DNA from: an uncultured Clostridia bacterium
GTDB taxonomy: Bacteria > Bacillota > Clostridia > Christensenellales > UBA3700
Direction of reading: 5' to 3'
Length of the DNA: 51,068 bases
Assembly: GCA_947038565.1 (NCBI GenBank)
Contig: CAMQWP010000014.1
Span: 1 to 51,068 of the forward strand
In this document: positions 35,935-43,764 of the stretch, piece after piece
Layout of the letters: the number at the start of each line of letters is the position of its first letter
Numbering within the stretch: the stretch's first letter is position 1
Position numbers and translations under genes: made by a program
Notes under the pieces: generated by a model
What the model was told of the DNA's origin: nothing
Databases searched by the model: none
The model's input: the letters and a program-made list of their open reading frames with translations, nothing else

Positions 35935-37083
35935 TTATATTATATTTACATAATCACGTTCATTCTTAAACTTAGCAATGAAAATATATTCAACTCCTCC
36001 AATTAAGTCTACACTCATAGACTTATTAAATTGATCAAGATTGCTAATTACTTCAGTCCCACTAGAATTGATTTCGAAAATATTTACTTCATCAAATGCA
36101 CTACTAGTTTTTAGTGAATAGTTGCCACTATATTTTGGAGTGAATTTAAACAAATTCTCACCACCAGGCAATAAATGCACCGTCTGAGTTGACTCTAAAT
36201 CATTATGCTCTCTATTATTCTCTTCTAAAATCTTAAAGTCATGCACATCACCTGCACGCCTTGAATAATTAGAATCATTAACGCTTTTAAATTCTAATGT
36301 GAAGCCTCTCATAACTCTTGTTTCCCAAGCAGGCATAAAATCATCACCACCTTCATTTGGTACGGGTGTATATCCTAGCAAATAATTATTTGTGAATTTA
36401 TCATCAATATCATAGTATAAGTAACTGCCTTCGTCATATTCCCCACTTTCAAAATCCATCTCTAGCTTAGATATAGCTGTTCTCGACAATTTACCAGTTT
36501 CACCAATTTGTCCTTCCGCAGTGACATACGCAGGATCAAAATAAAACTCTTTATTAATTGGCTTCTTCTCATCTAGTGTTGCACTATATATATCCTCTAA
36601 AAAATCTAAAACCTCTAATGTTTCTGATAATCCCGGTACTAAGCCAATTAAGGCACTTTCACCTTTTTTATATCCAGCCCTAAGCACAACCTCCAGAGCA
36701 TCAAGTACAGCATCACCATTTTTTTTATATATTTTTGCATTGTATTCACTATCTTGTTGAACGATGAACTTACCTTTATCAATGATAGCATTGTACCCAG
36801 TCTCCCCTTCATTTAGATGTTGCTCATTAAATAACGTAACTGTATTTACTACATCCGTTAAATAATATATATCGCTATCAGCAAATCTATACGAATGCAT
36901 ACTTAAAACATATGGTAATGGCACTACTATATCTGCCTTTTCTATCTTTGTTGAAATGGGATTATCGATACTATTAATGTCAACCACATTACTAGGTGAT
37001 ATTAGTCTTGTATGAACATAGTTTCCCATGGTAGGAAAATATACATATTCTCTTTGAAAAAGAACTTCTATCCCAAATTGCAC
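35935..37083 (-). CDS. Surface protein, N-proximal domain
   Basis: A 382-codon frame with no good start. Sense extends upstream in this frame through FFNGVNDPKLKDNVQFGIEV, into the preceding frame. Two beta-rich domains and a helical stretch (DALEVVLRAGYKKGESALIG) are visible, then a domain with VHLLPGGENLFKFTPKYSGNYSL, the pattern of PPC/lectin-like carbohydrate-binding modules. No catalytic motif is evident. It belongs to the same interrupted gene as its neighbours. The break at 37.12 kb is in a T run (five T where six would restore the frame). Confidence 0.7.
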   Translation of the reverse strand: MQFGIEVLFQREYVYFPTMGNYVHTRLISPSNVVDINSIDNPISTKIEKADIVVPLPYVLSMHSYRFADSDIYYLTDVVNTVTLFNEQHLNEGETGYNAIIDKGKFIVQQDSEYNAKIYKKNGDAVLDALEVVLRAGYKKGESALIGLVPGLSETLEVLDFLEDIYSATLDEKKPINKEFYFDPAYVTAEGQIGETGKLSRTAISKLEMDFESGEYDEGSYLYYDIDDKFTNNYLLGYTPVPNEGGDDFMPAWETRVMRGFTLEFKSVNDSNYSRRAGDVHDFKILEENNREHNDLESTQTVHLLPGGENLFKFTPKYSGNYSLKTSSAFDEVNIFEINSSGTEVISNLDQFNKSMSVDLIGGVEYIFIAKFKNERDYVNII

Positions 37084-37091
37084 ATTATCTT

Positions 37092-37616
37092 TTAATTTTG
37101 GATCATTAACACCGTTGAAAAATCAAATAAAATAACACTTGAAAGCAAGACTTCATTATCCATTACTTCAGTTTTAATGAAAAAACCATACTCTTTTCCT
37201 ATATGTATAATGCCATCATTTACTTCCTTAAATAAATAATCAGGTATTATTTGGGTTATAGCGTCATCATCATTTGCCCAAAGCGACATTACTCTATTAT
37301 TGTCTGGATTTTCTGCATATTTCACAGTACTTCCGTAATTAGATTTATCGACATTGTAGCTATCTGTCAAGTTACTATATGGCTCTTGGTTTACCTGATT
37401 ATGCATAGAACCAGCATAATCTCGTATATCATATTCTATTTTATTAATATAAAACTTATCTGTATCAGTATAACTTTCGACAGTTCCAGCACTCTCTGCC
37501 ATTAATGCATTTGTACTAGCATAACTTCCAACAGGTCTTTCGTTTTCTGCCATTACAGCATTTGCACTGAAAATTAGCGTGCAAAATATTACTAGCATAA
37601 TGCACAATATCACCAA
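37092..37616 (-). CDS. Surface protein, signal peptide and N-terminus
   Basis: A 174-codon frame with a signal peptide: the basic stretch KTKSKGCKKAVGS lies just upstream in frame, then a hydrophobic core (LVILCIMLVIFCTLIF) and a cleavage site near ANAVMA-EN. The listed TTG start would omit the basic part. AAGGAGG lies about 33 bases upstream, but no ATG is in frame there, so the true start codon may be mutated or non-standard. After the signal peptide the chain is polar and leads into the next frame. It follows the lipoprotein gene and is part of the same operon. Confidence 0.65.
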   Translation of the reverse strand: MVILCIMLVIFCTLIFSANAVMAENERPVGSYASTNALMAESAGTVESYTDTDKFYINKIEYDIRDYAGSMHNQVNQEPYSNLTDSYNVDKSNYGSTVKYAENPDNNRVMSLWANDDDAITQIIPDYLFKEVNDGIIHIGKEYGFFIKTEVMDNEVLLSSVILFDFSTVLMIQN

Positions 37617-37663
37617 ACTTCCTACTGCTTTTTTACATCCTTTGCTCTTTGTCTTATTCCTCC

Positions 37664-38179
37664 TTAAATTATATCAATATATACTCTTTGCTCTAAATCT
37701 GGTAAATCCTCACCATATATTTTCCCAATTGGTGTAGTATATACACTAGTGTCATTAAGTTCTCCACTACCCAAAAAATAGGTTATTTTATATTCCCCTT
37801 TTTCTGTCGGAAAATCCCATGCAGTCATTTTAATATTTAACACCCGATTTCTCTCAAACACTTCGTAATTTTTGTAATTAATCTTACTGAACTCCTCACC
37901 ATTCTTAAATGCTTTCGCATTATATCCTTTTTTCTCACCATCGTATTTAAACTTCTGTGCATATACATAAGGATTCGTGAAATTCTCCGGACCGCTAGGA
38001 TTTTGTCTCTCTAGCTCCACCCAATTGTCATCATAGAGTTTTATCTCATAAACTGGCTCTTCAGGCTCCTTCTCACATGCCACCAATCCAAATAGTACCG
38101 ATGTCATCATCACAATCGCTATCATTAGCAATAGCATCTTTTTAAGCAACATACTTTTCTTTGTTAGTTTTTTCATCAT
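37664..38179 (-). CDS. Lipoprotein
   Basis: A 171-residue secreted protein with a basic n-region (KKLTKKSMLLKK), a hydrophobic core and lipobox L-V-A-C (Cys near residue 35), hence membrane-anchored on the outside. The rest is a small beta-rich domain (IKLYDDNWVELERQ ... EYKITYFLGSGE) with no enzyme motif. GAGGAG precedes the ATG pair. It is the first gene downstream of agrD in the same direction, 181 bases away, and the first of the surface operon. I know of no named family. Confidence 0.8.
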   Translation of the reverse strand: MMKKLTKKSMLLKKMLLLMIAIVMMTSVLFGLVACEKEPEEPVYEIKLYDDNWVELERQNPSGPENFTNPYVYAQKFKYDGEKKGYNAKAFKNGEEFSKINYKNYEVFERNRVLNIKMTAWDFPTEKGEYKITYFLGSGELNDTSVYTTPIGKIYGEDLPDLEQRVYIDII

Positions 38180-38280
38180 CCTACTCCTCTATTATTTGAT
38201 TTCAATACTTGAATCTGTCATTTCATTATTAAAACCTCACGGCATATTCAACTATTGAATTTACTTATCCCACAACACTC

Positions 38281-38313
38281 GCTGATAACATCAACAGTTA
38301 TCAGCACTCTTTT
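38281..38313 (+). terminator. Hairpin between agrD and the surface operon
   Basis: GCTGATAAC, loop ATCAACA, GTTATCAGC, then ACTCTTTTT in the plus direction. On the coding (minus) strand the same stem lacks a T run, so agr transcripts may read through into the lipoprotein gene or be attenuated there. Confidence 0.5.
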
Positions 38314-38360
38314 TATAGTATGTAAAACTAGCACATAATGAGCCAGTTTAAATATACTAT

Positions 38361-38498
38361 TTAGTTTACTTTTTTTTCTTGTTTCATGCTTGCTGGCACT
38401 TTTGGTTGACAAAACCAACCCCAACAATTCTTTGTTGATTGATTACCAATACTTCTTGTCATTTTTAAAATAACATTAGATGTTTTCTTCTTCTCCAT
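38361..38498 (-). CDS. agrD: AgrD-type autoinducer propeptide
   Basis: A 45-residue peptide gene with AAAGGAGG upstream, overlapping the agrB end by 23 bases. It has the AgrD layout: a basic, partly amphipathic N-terminus (MEKKKTSNVILKMTRSIGNQ), a core with Cys25 (STKNCWGWF), and a C-terminal recognition region CQPKVPASMK. The Q-P-K-x-P element matches the conserved E/Q-P-K-x-P of cyclic lactone autoinducer precursors. AgrB normally cuts four residues after the Cys, so the predicted signal is a five-membered thiolactone CWGWF with a short N-terminal tail. The exact tail is open. A second Cys at position 30, right after the predicted cut, is unusual. Confidence 0.85.
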   Translation of the reverse strand: MEKKKTSNVILKMTRSIGNQSTKNCWGWFCQPKVPASMKQEKKVN

Positions 38499-39093
38499 GA
38501 TGGCCTCCTTTATTTAAATTAATTATATTTTTTATCAAACCAGCTATACAAGAAATGCATACTGCTGATATTGGATAAACTATAGAAAATGATATTATTG
38601 TATAATTATAATATCCAAGTATCGTGCTTGTAACCAAGCATGTCACAACAAATAATATGCTTAACAATTTTCCTTTAGATAATTTGTTTTTATTTAACTG
38701 ATTATTTGGATGATCTATCGGTGCAACAATTGCAATTATTGGCAATACCAATAATAAAGCAAAATGGTTAATAATATCAATTACTTTTATTGGAACGAAG
38801 TAAATCATCACTAAAAACAGAACAAGTACAAATATGAGAATTACTACGCATCTGAAATGTGTATCCGTATGATAACCACCTGCGAGTTGTCGCAGTGTTA
38901 AAAAACAAACTATAAATAATATTGTCTCAATATATTTTTGACACGCGAATCCTATTATTATTACAACCAAAAGATTAATTATACTCGCAAACAATATTTC
39001 AAAACAATATTCATAAATTTCAATTTCCGAGTCTTCAATTTTTCCTTTAGAAAAATAAAAATGTGTCACCCTTTTCGATAGTTTACTAAGCAT
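38476..39093 (-). CDS. agrB: AgrB-type pheromone-processing peptidase, locus 2
   Basis: A 205-residue AgrB homologue. It has the motif R68-Q-L-A-G-G-Y-H75 and C82, the catalytic His/Cys pair at the same positions as in locus 1. About five membrane segments follow. ATAGGAGG lies six bases before the ATG. Its 3' end overlaps agrD, its substrate. It is preceded by 21-bp-spaced direct repeats and a candidate -10. It should process the CWGWF-type propeptide and help export it. Confidence 0.95.
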   Translation of the reverse strand: MLSKLSKRVTHFYFSKGKIEDSEIEIYEYCFEILFASIINLLVVIIIGFACQKYIETILFIVCFLTLRQLAGGYHTDTHFRCVVILIFVLVLFLVMIYFVPIKVIDIINHFALLLVLPIIAIVAPIDHPNNQLNKNKLSKGKLLSILFVVTCLVTSTILGYYNYTIISFSIVYPISAVCISCIAGLIKNIINLNKGGHHGEEENI

Positions 39094-39109
39094 ACTTGCC
39101 TCCTATCTC

Positions 39110-39179
39110 ATGATAACACATTTTAATCTTAAATTTTGTTTTTGCATTATTTGGTATCATATTTGCATTATTTGGTATC
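39110..39179 (-). promoter_or_regulatory. 21-bp-period direct repeats and candidate agrBD promoter (locus 2)
   Basis: TTTGCATTATTTGGTATC occurs at 39141-39158 and 39162-39179 (plus reading), period exactly 21. The motif AAATGTGTTATCAT with -10 candidate TATCAT (39110-39115) follows on the minus strand; locus 1 has AAATGTGTTAACAT at the same distance. Pair, period and position match LytTR-activated promoters. Confidence 0.65.
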
Positions 39180-40454
39180 TTATTTTTCAATTATTATGCT
39201 AATTTGATAAAAATCGTCACTTATATCCCTATTGATAGCTCCTTTTAATTGTTTCACAATTTCCTCTATTATATTTGAACCATAACCGTGCTTTTGCTTG
39301 TTATCTTTTGATGTACCACTTGTTTCCATCGTAGCGCGTTTGCTGTTTTTTACAACAATTTGATGTAAATTATTAATATCATGTATGTCTATCATAATAT
39401 ATTTCTCTCTATTCTGCATTCTTTCACACTCTTCGATGGCATTATCAAGAATATTACCTAAAAGCACGCAAACTTCCATAATATTATTAATTTCCTTATT
39501 AGACAAGAATACTTTACATGATAGTTCAATTCCTGCCTTTTTTATTCTATCAATCTTACTATTTAATAGTGCATCTAATGAGTTATTGCCTGTATATACA
39601 ACACTTTTAGCTCTATTCACAACTAGTTCAACCTCCCTAAGTGCACTATTGTGAGTTTCGCCAAAGTCCATTCCTTGTAATACTATAAGTTGATTGTCTA
39701 TATCGTGCATTTTCTTATTGTTAAACTTATACTTTTCAATGAGTTCACCGTACTGCTCTATCTCGTTCTTAAGCTGAACATTTACAAAGTCTTTTTTCAC
39801 CATTTTCACGGCCTCTTCTTTGTGCTTTTCTATTACATACATTAAGATTATATTAGAAAATATTATTGCAATAACACCACACATCATCATTATTGTTAAT
39901 GGTCTGTTGTCAATCTCCATTGTAAATTGTCCTAATGACAATACTATAACTAATGTAGATATTGGAATCAAAATAATGGATGAATACAAACCCTTTGACA
40001 CCTTTGTTGTTTCTTTACTAATAAATTTTCTAATAATTAACACAATAAAAAATACAATCATCTTTGATCCCAATAATCCAAATATCATAATGAAAATATT
40101 ATTTCTTGCTTCTTCAACTGTTATTCCTAAAACTATAGATACAAACTGTCCCATTATCATTTCAGTCGCGAAAAACACCAAACTAATGCCTACTATCGCA
40201 ATTATTCTTTTAAACATGTTTATGTCAAATAAAAATGAAAAAACAAATACGAAAACAATATTATCGATCATATTAAGCCAAGGTATCGTACTAAAGTAGC
40301 CAAGTACTGTCCCCACAACAACGTAAACTACACTCGCAATAATTAAATATGATTTCTTGCGTTTATCTTTTGAAATAATATCAAAAAATAAGTTTAATAT
40401 CATTATCTCGAATACGGTGCCTAGGAAATTGATTATAATTTGTTCAACACTCAT
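39180..40454 (-). CDS. agrC: AgrC-type sensor histidine kinase, locus 2
   Basis: A 424-residue membrane kinase: about six TMs in residues 1-215, then the His box (MHDIDNQL), N box (LGNILDNAIEEC) and G box (GYGSNIIEEI). The start overlaps the agrA stop (ATGA). It should sense the thiolactone from agrD and phosphorylate AgrA. The repeat pair before agrB begins directly at its stop codon, so the agrC 3' end and the agrB control region are packed together. It is similar in length and order to agrC of locus 1 but clearly diverged in sequence. Confidence 0.94.
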   Translation of the reverse strand: MSVEQIIINFLGTVFEIMILNLFFDIISKDKRKKSYLIIASVVYVVVGTVLGYFSTIPWLNMIDNIVFVFVFSFLFDINMFKRIIAIVGISLVFFATEMIMGQFVSIVLGITVEEARNNIFIMIFGLLGSKMIVFFIVLIIRKFISKETTKVSKGLYSSIILIPISTLVIVLSLGQFTMEIDNRPLTIMMMCGVIAIIFSNIILMYVIEKHKEEAVKMVKKDFVNVQLKNEIEQYGELIEKYKFNNKKMHDIDNQLIVLQGMDFGETHNSALREVELVVNRAKSVVYTGNNSLDALLNSKIDRIKKAGIELSCKVFLSNKEINNIMEVCVLLGNILDNAIEECERMQNREKYIMIDIHDINNLHQIVVKNSKRATMETSGTSKDNKQKHGYGSNIIEEIVKQLKGAINRDISDDFYQISIIIEK

Positions 40455-41173
40455 ACCCTTCTCCTCAGTAAAAACTTATTATATTCAGATAGTAAATGCA
40501 CTCTATTTTTTCTACTAATAGGGATTAATTCATCATTATCCAATTTCAAACAATCAGAGCCAATTTCACTAATATGACTCATGTTAATTATATGAGATTG
40601 TTCTACACGAATAAAGTCATATGCAATTACTCTCTTTTCAATTTTACCAATTGTTATTCTTTCGTCCATTAAATATGACTTATTTTTTATATGGATATAT
40701 ACCTTACCCTTTCGCATCTCATAGCTATATGTATCTTTATATCTAATAGTAAAACTTATACCATTACTTTTAAGAATAAATTCGCTGTTTATATTTTTAC
40801 AAAATCTAATTGCACGGTCAAGTTCCTCTAATAACAACTTATCATCAACAGGTTTTGAAACATATTGAAATGCACCTAGTCTGAATGCTTTATGAACATA
40901 ATTATCATGACTTGTCACAAAAATTACTATAACATTCTCATCAATTTCACGAACTTTAGATATGATTTCGATGCCATTATCATCACCTACCTCTATATCC
41001 ATGAAAATGATATCTGCCTTCCCTTCCTCATTATAAAACGACAAAAAGTTTGAGCCGCTGTTAAATTCAAACAGTTCAAACTTTTCTTTATCATTATCAA
41101 AATAATCCATTATTCTAAGGCTGATGTCGTCAACCATATATTTTTCATCGTCGCAAATTGCAATTTTAATCAT
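40451..41173 (-). CDS. agrA: AgrA-type LytTR response regulator, locus 2
   Basis: A 240-residue regulator: receiver domain with IKIAICDDE, phospho-Asp in ADIIFMDIEVGD, Lys in YVSKPVD, then a LytTR domain (from about 140: YKDTYSYEMRKGKVYIH ... YDFIRVEQSHIINMSHI). It uses the ATG after GGGTGGTAACAA. The first codons and leader are almost the same as in locus 1, indicating a duplicated cassette. It probably activates agrBD through the 21-bp repeats and, by position, may influence the surface operon. Confidence 0.94.
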   Translation of the reverse strand: MIKIAICDDEKYMVDDISLRIMDYFDNDKEKFELFEFNSGSNFLSFYNEEGKADIIFMDIEVGDDNGIEIISKVREIDENVIVIFVTSHDNYVHKAFRLGAFQYVSKPVDDKLLLEELDRAIRFCKNINSEFILKSNGISFTIRYKDTYSYEMRKGKVYIHIKNKSYLMDERITIGKIEKRVIAYDFIRVEQSHIINMSHISEIGSDCLKLDNDELIPISRKNRVHLLSEYNKFLLRRRV

Positions 41174-41226
41174 TTGTTACCACCCAATTACTCAAATGGC
41201 AAATACTGCCATTAATATGTAGTCCA

Positions 41227-41255
41227 ATTATAGCATAGATTACTGTAATATTCAA
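41227..41255 (-). promoter_or_regulatory. Sigma-A promoter of agr locus 2
   Basis: Minus strand TTGAAT, 17 bases, TATAAT, then TTGGACTACATATTAATGGC, matching locus 1. Confidence 0.8.
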
Positions 41256-41308
41256 TTTGTTTCACTTATATTTAATAAAATCAGGAAACTACTATAGACA
41301 AATATAAT

Positions 41309-41408
41309 AATTGTCATACACTTAGCATAAAGTCAGAATATGTGCTTCCGAGATTTCATTACAATTTAAAGAGTATATTTTAGTCGTCTCAGGAACTTAA
41401 ATTGCAAT
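41309..41408 (-). promoter_or_regulatory. Conserved block upstream of agr locus 2
   Basis: Same as 3936-4032: 11-bp repeats (TTTATGCTAAG, TGTATGACAAT) and a block of about 70 bp with about one mismatch. Homology ends near 41410. Confidence 0.55.
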
Positions 41409-41493
41409 AATGAAGTAAAATGTGCCATATAGTAGTTCTAAGATATACAAAACTCCACAAATTAATAGCAAAGCCATAGCCCCCCCCCTTATT

Positions 41494-41637
41494 AAACGAA
41501 GAACAATTAAAGGGCTCGACGATCTGATTGAACTAATCGAAATAACCAACATATAATCTGAAGTCTCCTACTATGAATCAGGCTTTAAGCTAGGTGTCAA
41601 CCTCTGCATGGAATGCAGCAAGTTCATTAAACAATAA
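41494..41637 (+). pseudogene. Remnant of a DUF6809-like gene
   Basis: One frame reads KRRTIKGLDDLIELIEITNI, stop, SEVSYYESGFKLGVNLCMEC, TAA. The pattern 'YE.GF.LG..L..E' is like the C-terminus of small DUF6809-type proteins of Clostridia. An in-frame TAA and the missing start (a run of nine C lies upstream) make it a relic. The remaining 41638-41768 holds nothing I recognise. Confidence 0.4.
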
Positions 41638-41768
41638 CAAAATAACTACACGTCCATTTCAAAAGATAAGTCAATTTCAAGCACTAGCTGTGCTGAAATG
41701 ACATAGGAAACACTTTACCAAGAGTATGCTCATCCAAATCGTGGAATAATTACTATAAGCTGATAATT

Positions 41769-42017
41769 TTATTGTATTTTAATTAAATGAGCCGTGATTA
41801 TGGTGAAGCTATATGCGTTTATAGTGATTTTACAATTACCATTCACAACATACCAGTTTTTGCCGACTCTTTCAATAATTGAATTACTATCTATAGTTTT
41901 CTCGCAGCACCATTGCACTACATCGGGTTCATCTAAATTAAGATTTCTCTTAATTCGGTATACGCCCAGTTCCGTAGTGTGAATTTTGTTTACATTATTT
42001 AATAAGTCATTTCCCAT
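41769..42017 (-). CDS. DUF3781 family protein
   Basis: An 82-residue protein matching DUF3781: NDLLNNVNKIHTTELGVYRI, KRNLNLDEPDVVQWCCEKT, GKNWYVVNGNCKITINAYSF. The function is unknown; it is common as a lone small gene in Bacillota. I start it at 42017 because AGGAGC lies eight bases upstream of that ATG; the 21 residues before it in the longer frame are not family-like. It stands alone between gene remnants. Confidence 0.85.
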   Translation of the reverse strand: MGNDLLNNVNKIHTTELGVYRIKRNLNLDEPDVVQWCCEKTIDSNSIIERVGKNWYVVNGNCKITINAYSFTIITAHLIKIQ

Positions 42018-42181
42018 TTTTATTGCTCCTATCCTAATGCTTGAAAGATAAATGTATTTGCATTGTTTTTGCATCAACATATTATAACATATACTTTATA
42101 TTAATACAATGCCTAGGTACTAAATTATTATACTAATATACACACATGCTGAACATCAAAATATGTGACATCTGCTACGAA

Positions 42182-42700
42182 TACAGGGGTTCAAACCCCG
42201 TCAGCTCCACCTAATGCAATTTTGAGCAAAAATGGGCAAAAACAGCAAATTTCAACTCCCTGTCGCTCCACTCCTTATGACACTACATAAAGTCGGATTT
42301 TATTGAGTGGTATTTAAATACTAAATGCAATGAATATTTGCAGTATTTTGGCACGATTATACTGATGAATCATATTGATAAAATTCGCATTATTATAATA
42401 AAATATAGCATTATTCGATAATAACTATCAATATATGCACATATATTGCATTTTGTATCATGTTATGCACTCTAAAATTAGCAAAGAAAAAGTACACACT
42501 TAAGACTTATTTAAAAGACTTAGGTGTATACTGTTGTGGAGCGAAACAACTTAAAGTCTTAATTATAGCTAGAATGAAACAACCTAAAGTCTTTTTGCAT
42601 TTCAAACCCCGTACTCTCCACCAACTGCGAAACAACCTAAAGTCGGTGAATTTTCAACTCCTATTTCAGTCCACCCTTATATGACAACCTAAACACATTT
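42182..42700 (+). repeat. Cluster of tRNA-3'-end-like modules
   Basis: Several stretches look like a tRNA T-arm and acceptor end: GGGGTTCAAACCCC with CAGCTCCACCT (42184-42211), TTTCAACTCCCTGTCGCTCC (near 42252), TTTCAAACCCCGTACTCTCC plus ACCA (near 42600), TTTTCAACTCC...AGTCCACC (near 42651). Several are followed by GAAACAACCTAAAGTC or a variant (near 42543, 42574, 42629, 42282). The first resembles the repeat at 22386. No complete tRNA folds from them. They may be relic attachment sites from repeated integrations at tRNA genes. No gene is visible in 42100-42855. Confidence 0.5.
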
Positions 42701-42859
42701 AATTCACACTTGGCTTTATCTTTTGCTTGAAAACCAATAACAAATTTAAATTCTTATCCACTGTATAAACATTATACCAGATGACGACAAAACTAATCAG
42801 CAAGACTAGAACACTATACCAAATTTACAGTAAAAAGAGGAAGCTATCTTAACTATTAT

Positions 42860-43753
42860 TTATTTGGATTTTTGCTCTTTTTTATTTTTATCAATCTCTT
42901 CTAAATATCTTCCATTATAATATTCTTCATAATGATCTATTAGAGTCTTGTATTTTTCCATGAATCGATCCGTGTGTGTGTTTACAACTTCAAGCTTATC
43001 AAAAGACTCTCCTAGAGACTCCATTTTAATTAGCTCCCATTCTATCTTGTACAAAATATTAAATTTTAATGCAAGCAAATCTGCTCCATACTTATATCTT
43101 TGTGAAAACATCCTTGCGGTCTGCAAAATTGCAACTTTATTTTGAAGATCTAAGTCTTCAAGAAATAAAGAAGGCATTTTATGTTGAAACATTACAAACA
43201 ATTCTTTATTATCTTCTATATCAATTGGCATACCATTATTCTTATTAAATATTTTCATTTGTACTGAAGCTGTTAAATACGAAAAAATTATTTCGTCCAT
43301 TAATATTACAATATTGGATTCTAGTGCATTTGTTGTATTTAAATCTGATTCAATTAAATATTTATAATAAAACACCTCTTGAAAATTAATATCCTTTTCC
43401 TTTTGATGAAAAAAAACAATTTGCGACAAAAATTTTGATGCATTTTGTTTTAATCTCGTTAACCATTCTTTTCTAGAACTAGTTACAATTTCTAATTCAT
43501 TTCGTTTATTACTCATTTGCTCTTGACTGTCTCTATCTTCAGCAGAAATCTCTTTCACACTTGCTCTATTAACGTCAGATATCTCCTTTGCACTAACTCT
43601 ATCATCGGTTGATATTTTTTCAAGTTTCTTGTTATTACGCCAATTCATAATAGCAATGACAAAGCAATTGATTATAACGCCAACTAAAGCAAGCGATCCA
43701 ACAATTAATATTGCCTCCACTTCTCCTTCGATGCTGCAAATTAAATCTAACAT
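42860..43753 (-). CDS. Membrane protein with repeat-rich coiled coil
   Basis: A 297-residue protein. One TM near residues 13-37 is followed by a charged stretch with repeated units (DDRVSAKEIS, VNRASVKEIS, EDRDSQEQMS), then SSRKEWLTRLKQNASKFLSQ and a helical C-terminal half rich in aromatic residues, ending in a lysine-rich tail. The segment 'R.EW...L...' after a TM and coiled coil is seen in other uncharacterised membrane proteins. The gene follows the nuclease-like gene by 11 bases, with AGGGGG as ribosome binding site, so they form an operon. A membrane effector or sensor partnered with a nuclease is a reasonable inference. No family name is claimed. Confidence 0.7.
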   Translation of the reverse strand: MLDLICSIEGEVEAILIVGSLALVGVIINCFVIAIMNWRNNKKLEKISTDDRVSAKEISDVNRASVKEISAEDRDSQEQMSNKRNELEIVTSSRKEWLTRLKQNASKFLSQIVFFHQKEKDINFQEVFYYKYLIESDLNTTNALESNIVILMDEIIFSYLTASVQMKIFNKNNGMPIDIEDNKELFVMFQHKMPSLFLEDLDLQNKVAILQTARMFSQRYKYGADLLALKFNILYKIEWELIKMESLGESFDKLEVVNTHTDRFMEKYKTLIDHYEEYYNGRYLEEIDKNKKEQKSK

Positions 43754-43764
43754 ATAATTTCCCC

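Noticed and set aside
42182..42211. A functional tRNA gene
   Set aside because: Only the T-arm and acceptor 3' side are present; no anticodon or D-arm can be folded from the upstream bases.
42460..42684. 74-codon plus-strand ORF
   Set aside because: It runs through the tRNA-like and GAAACAACC repeats, has no ribosome binding site and no protein-like composition.
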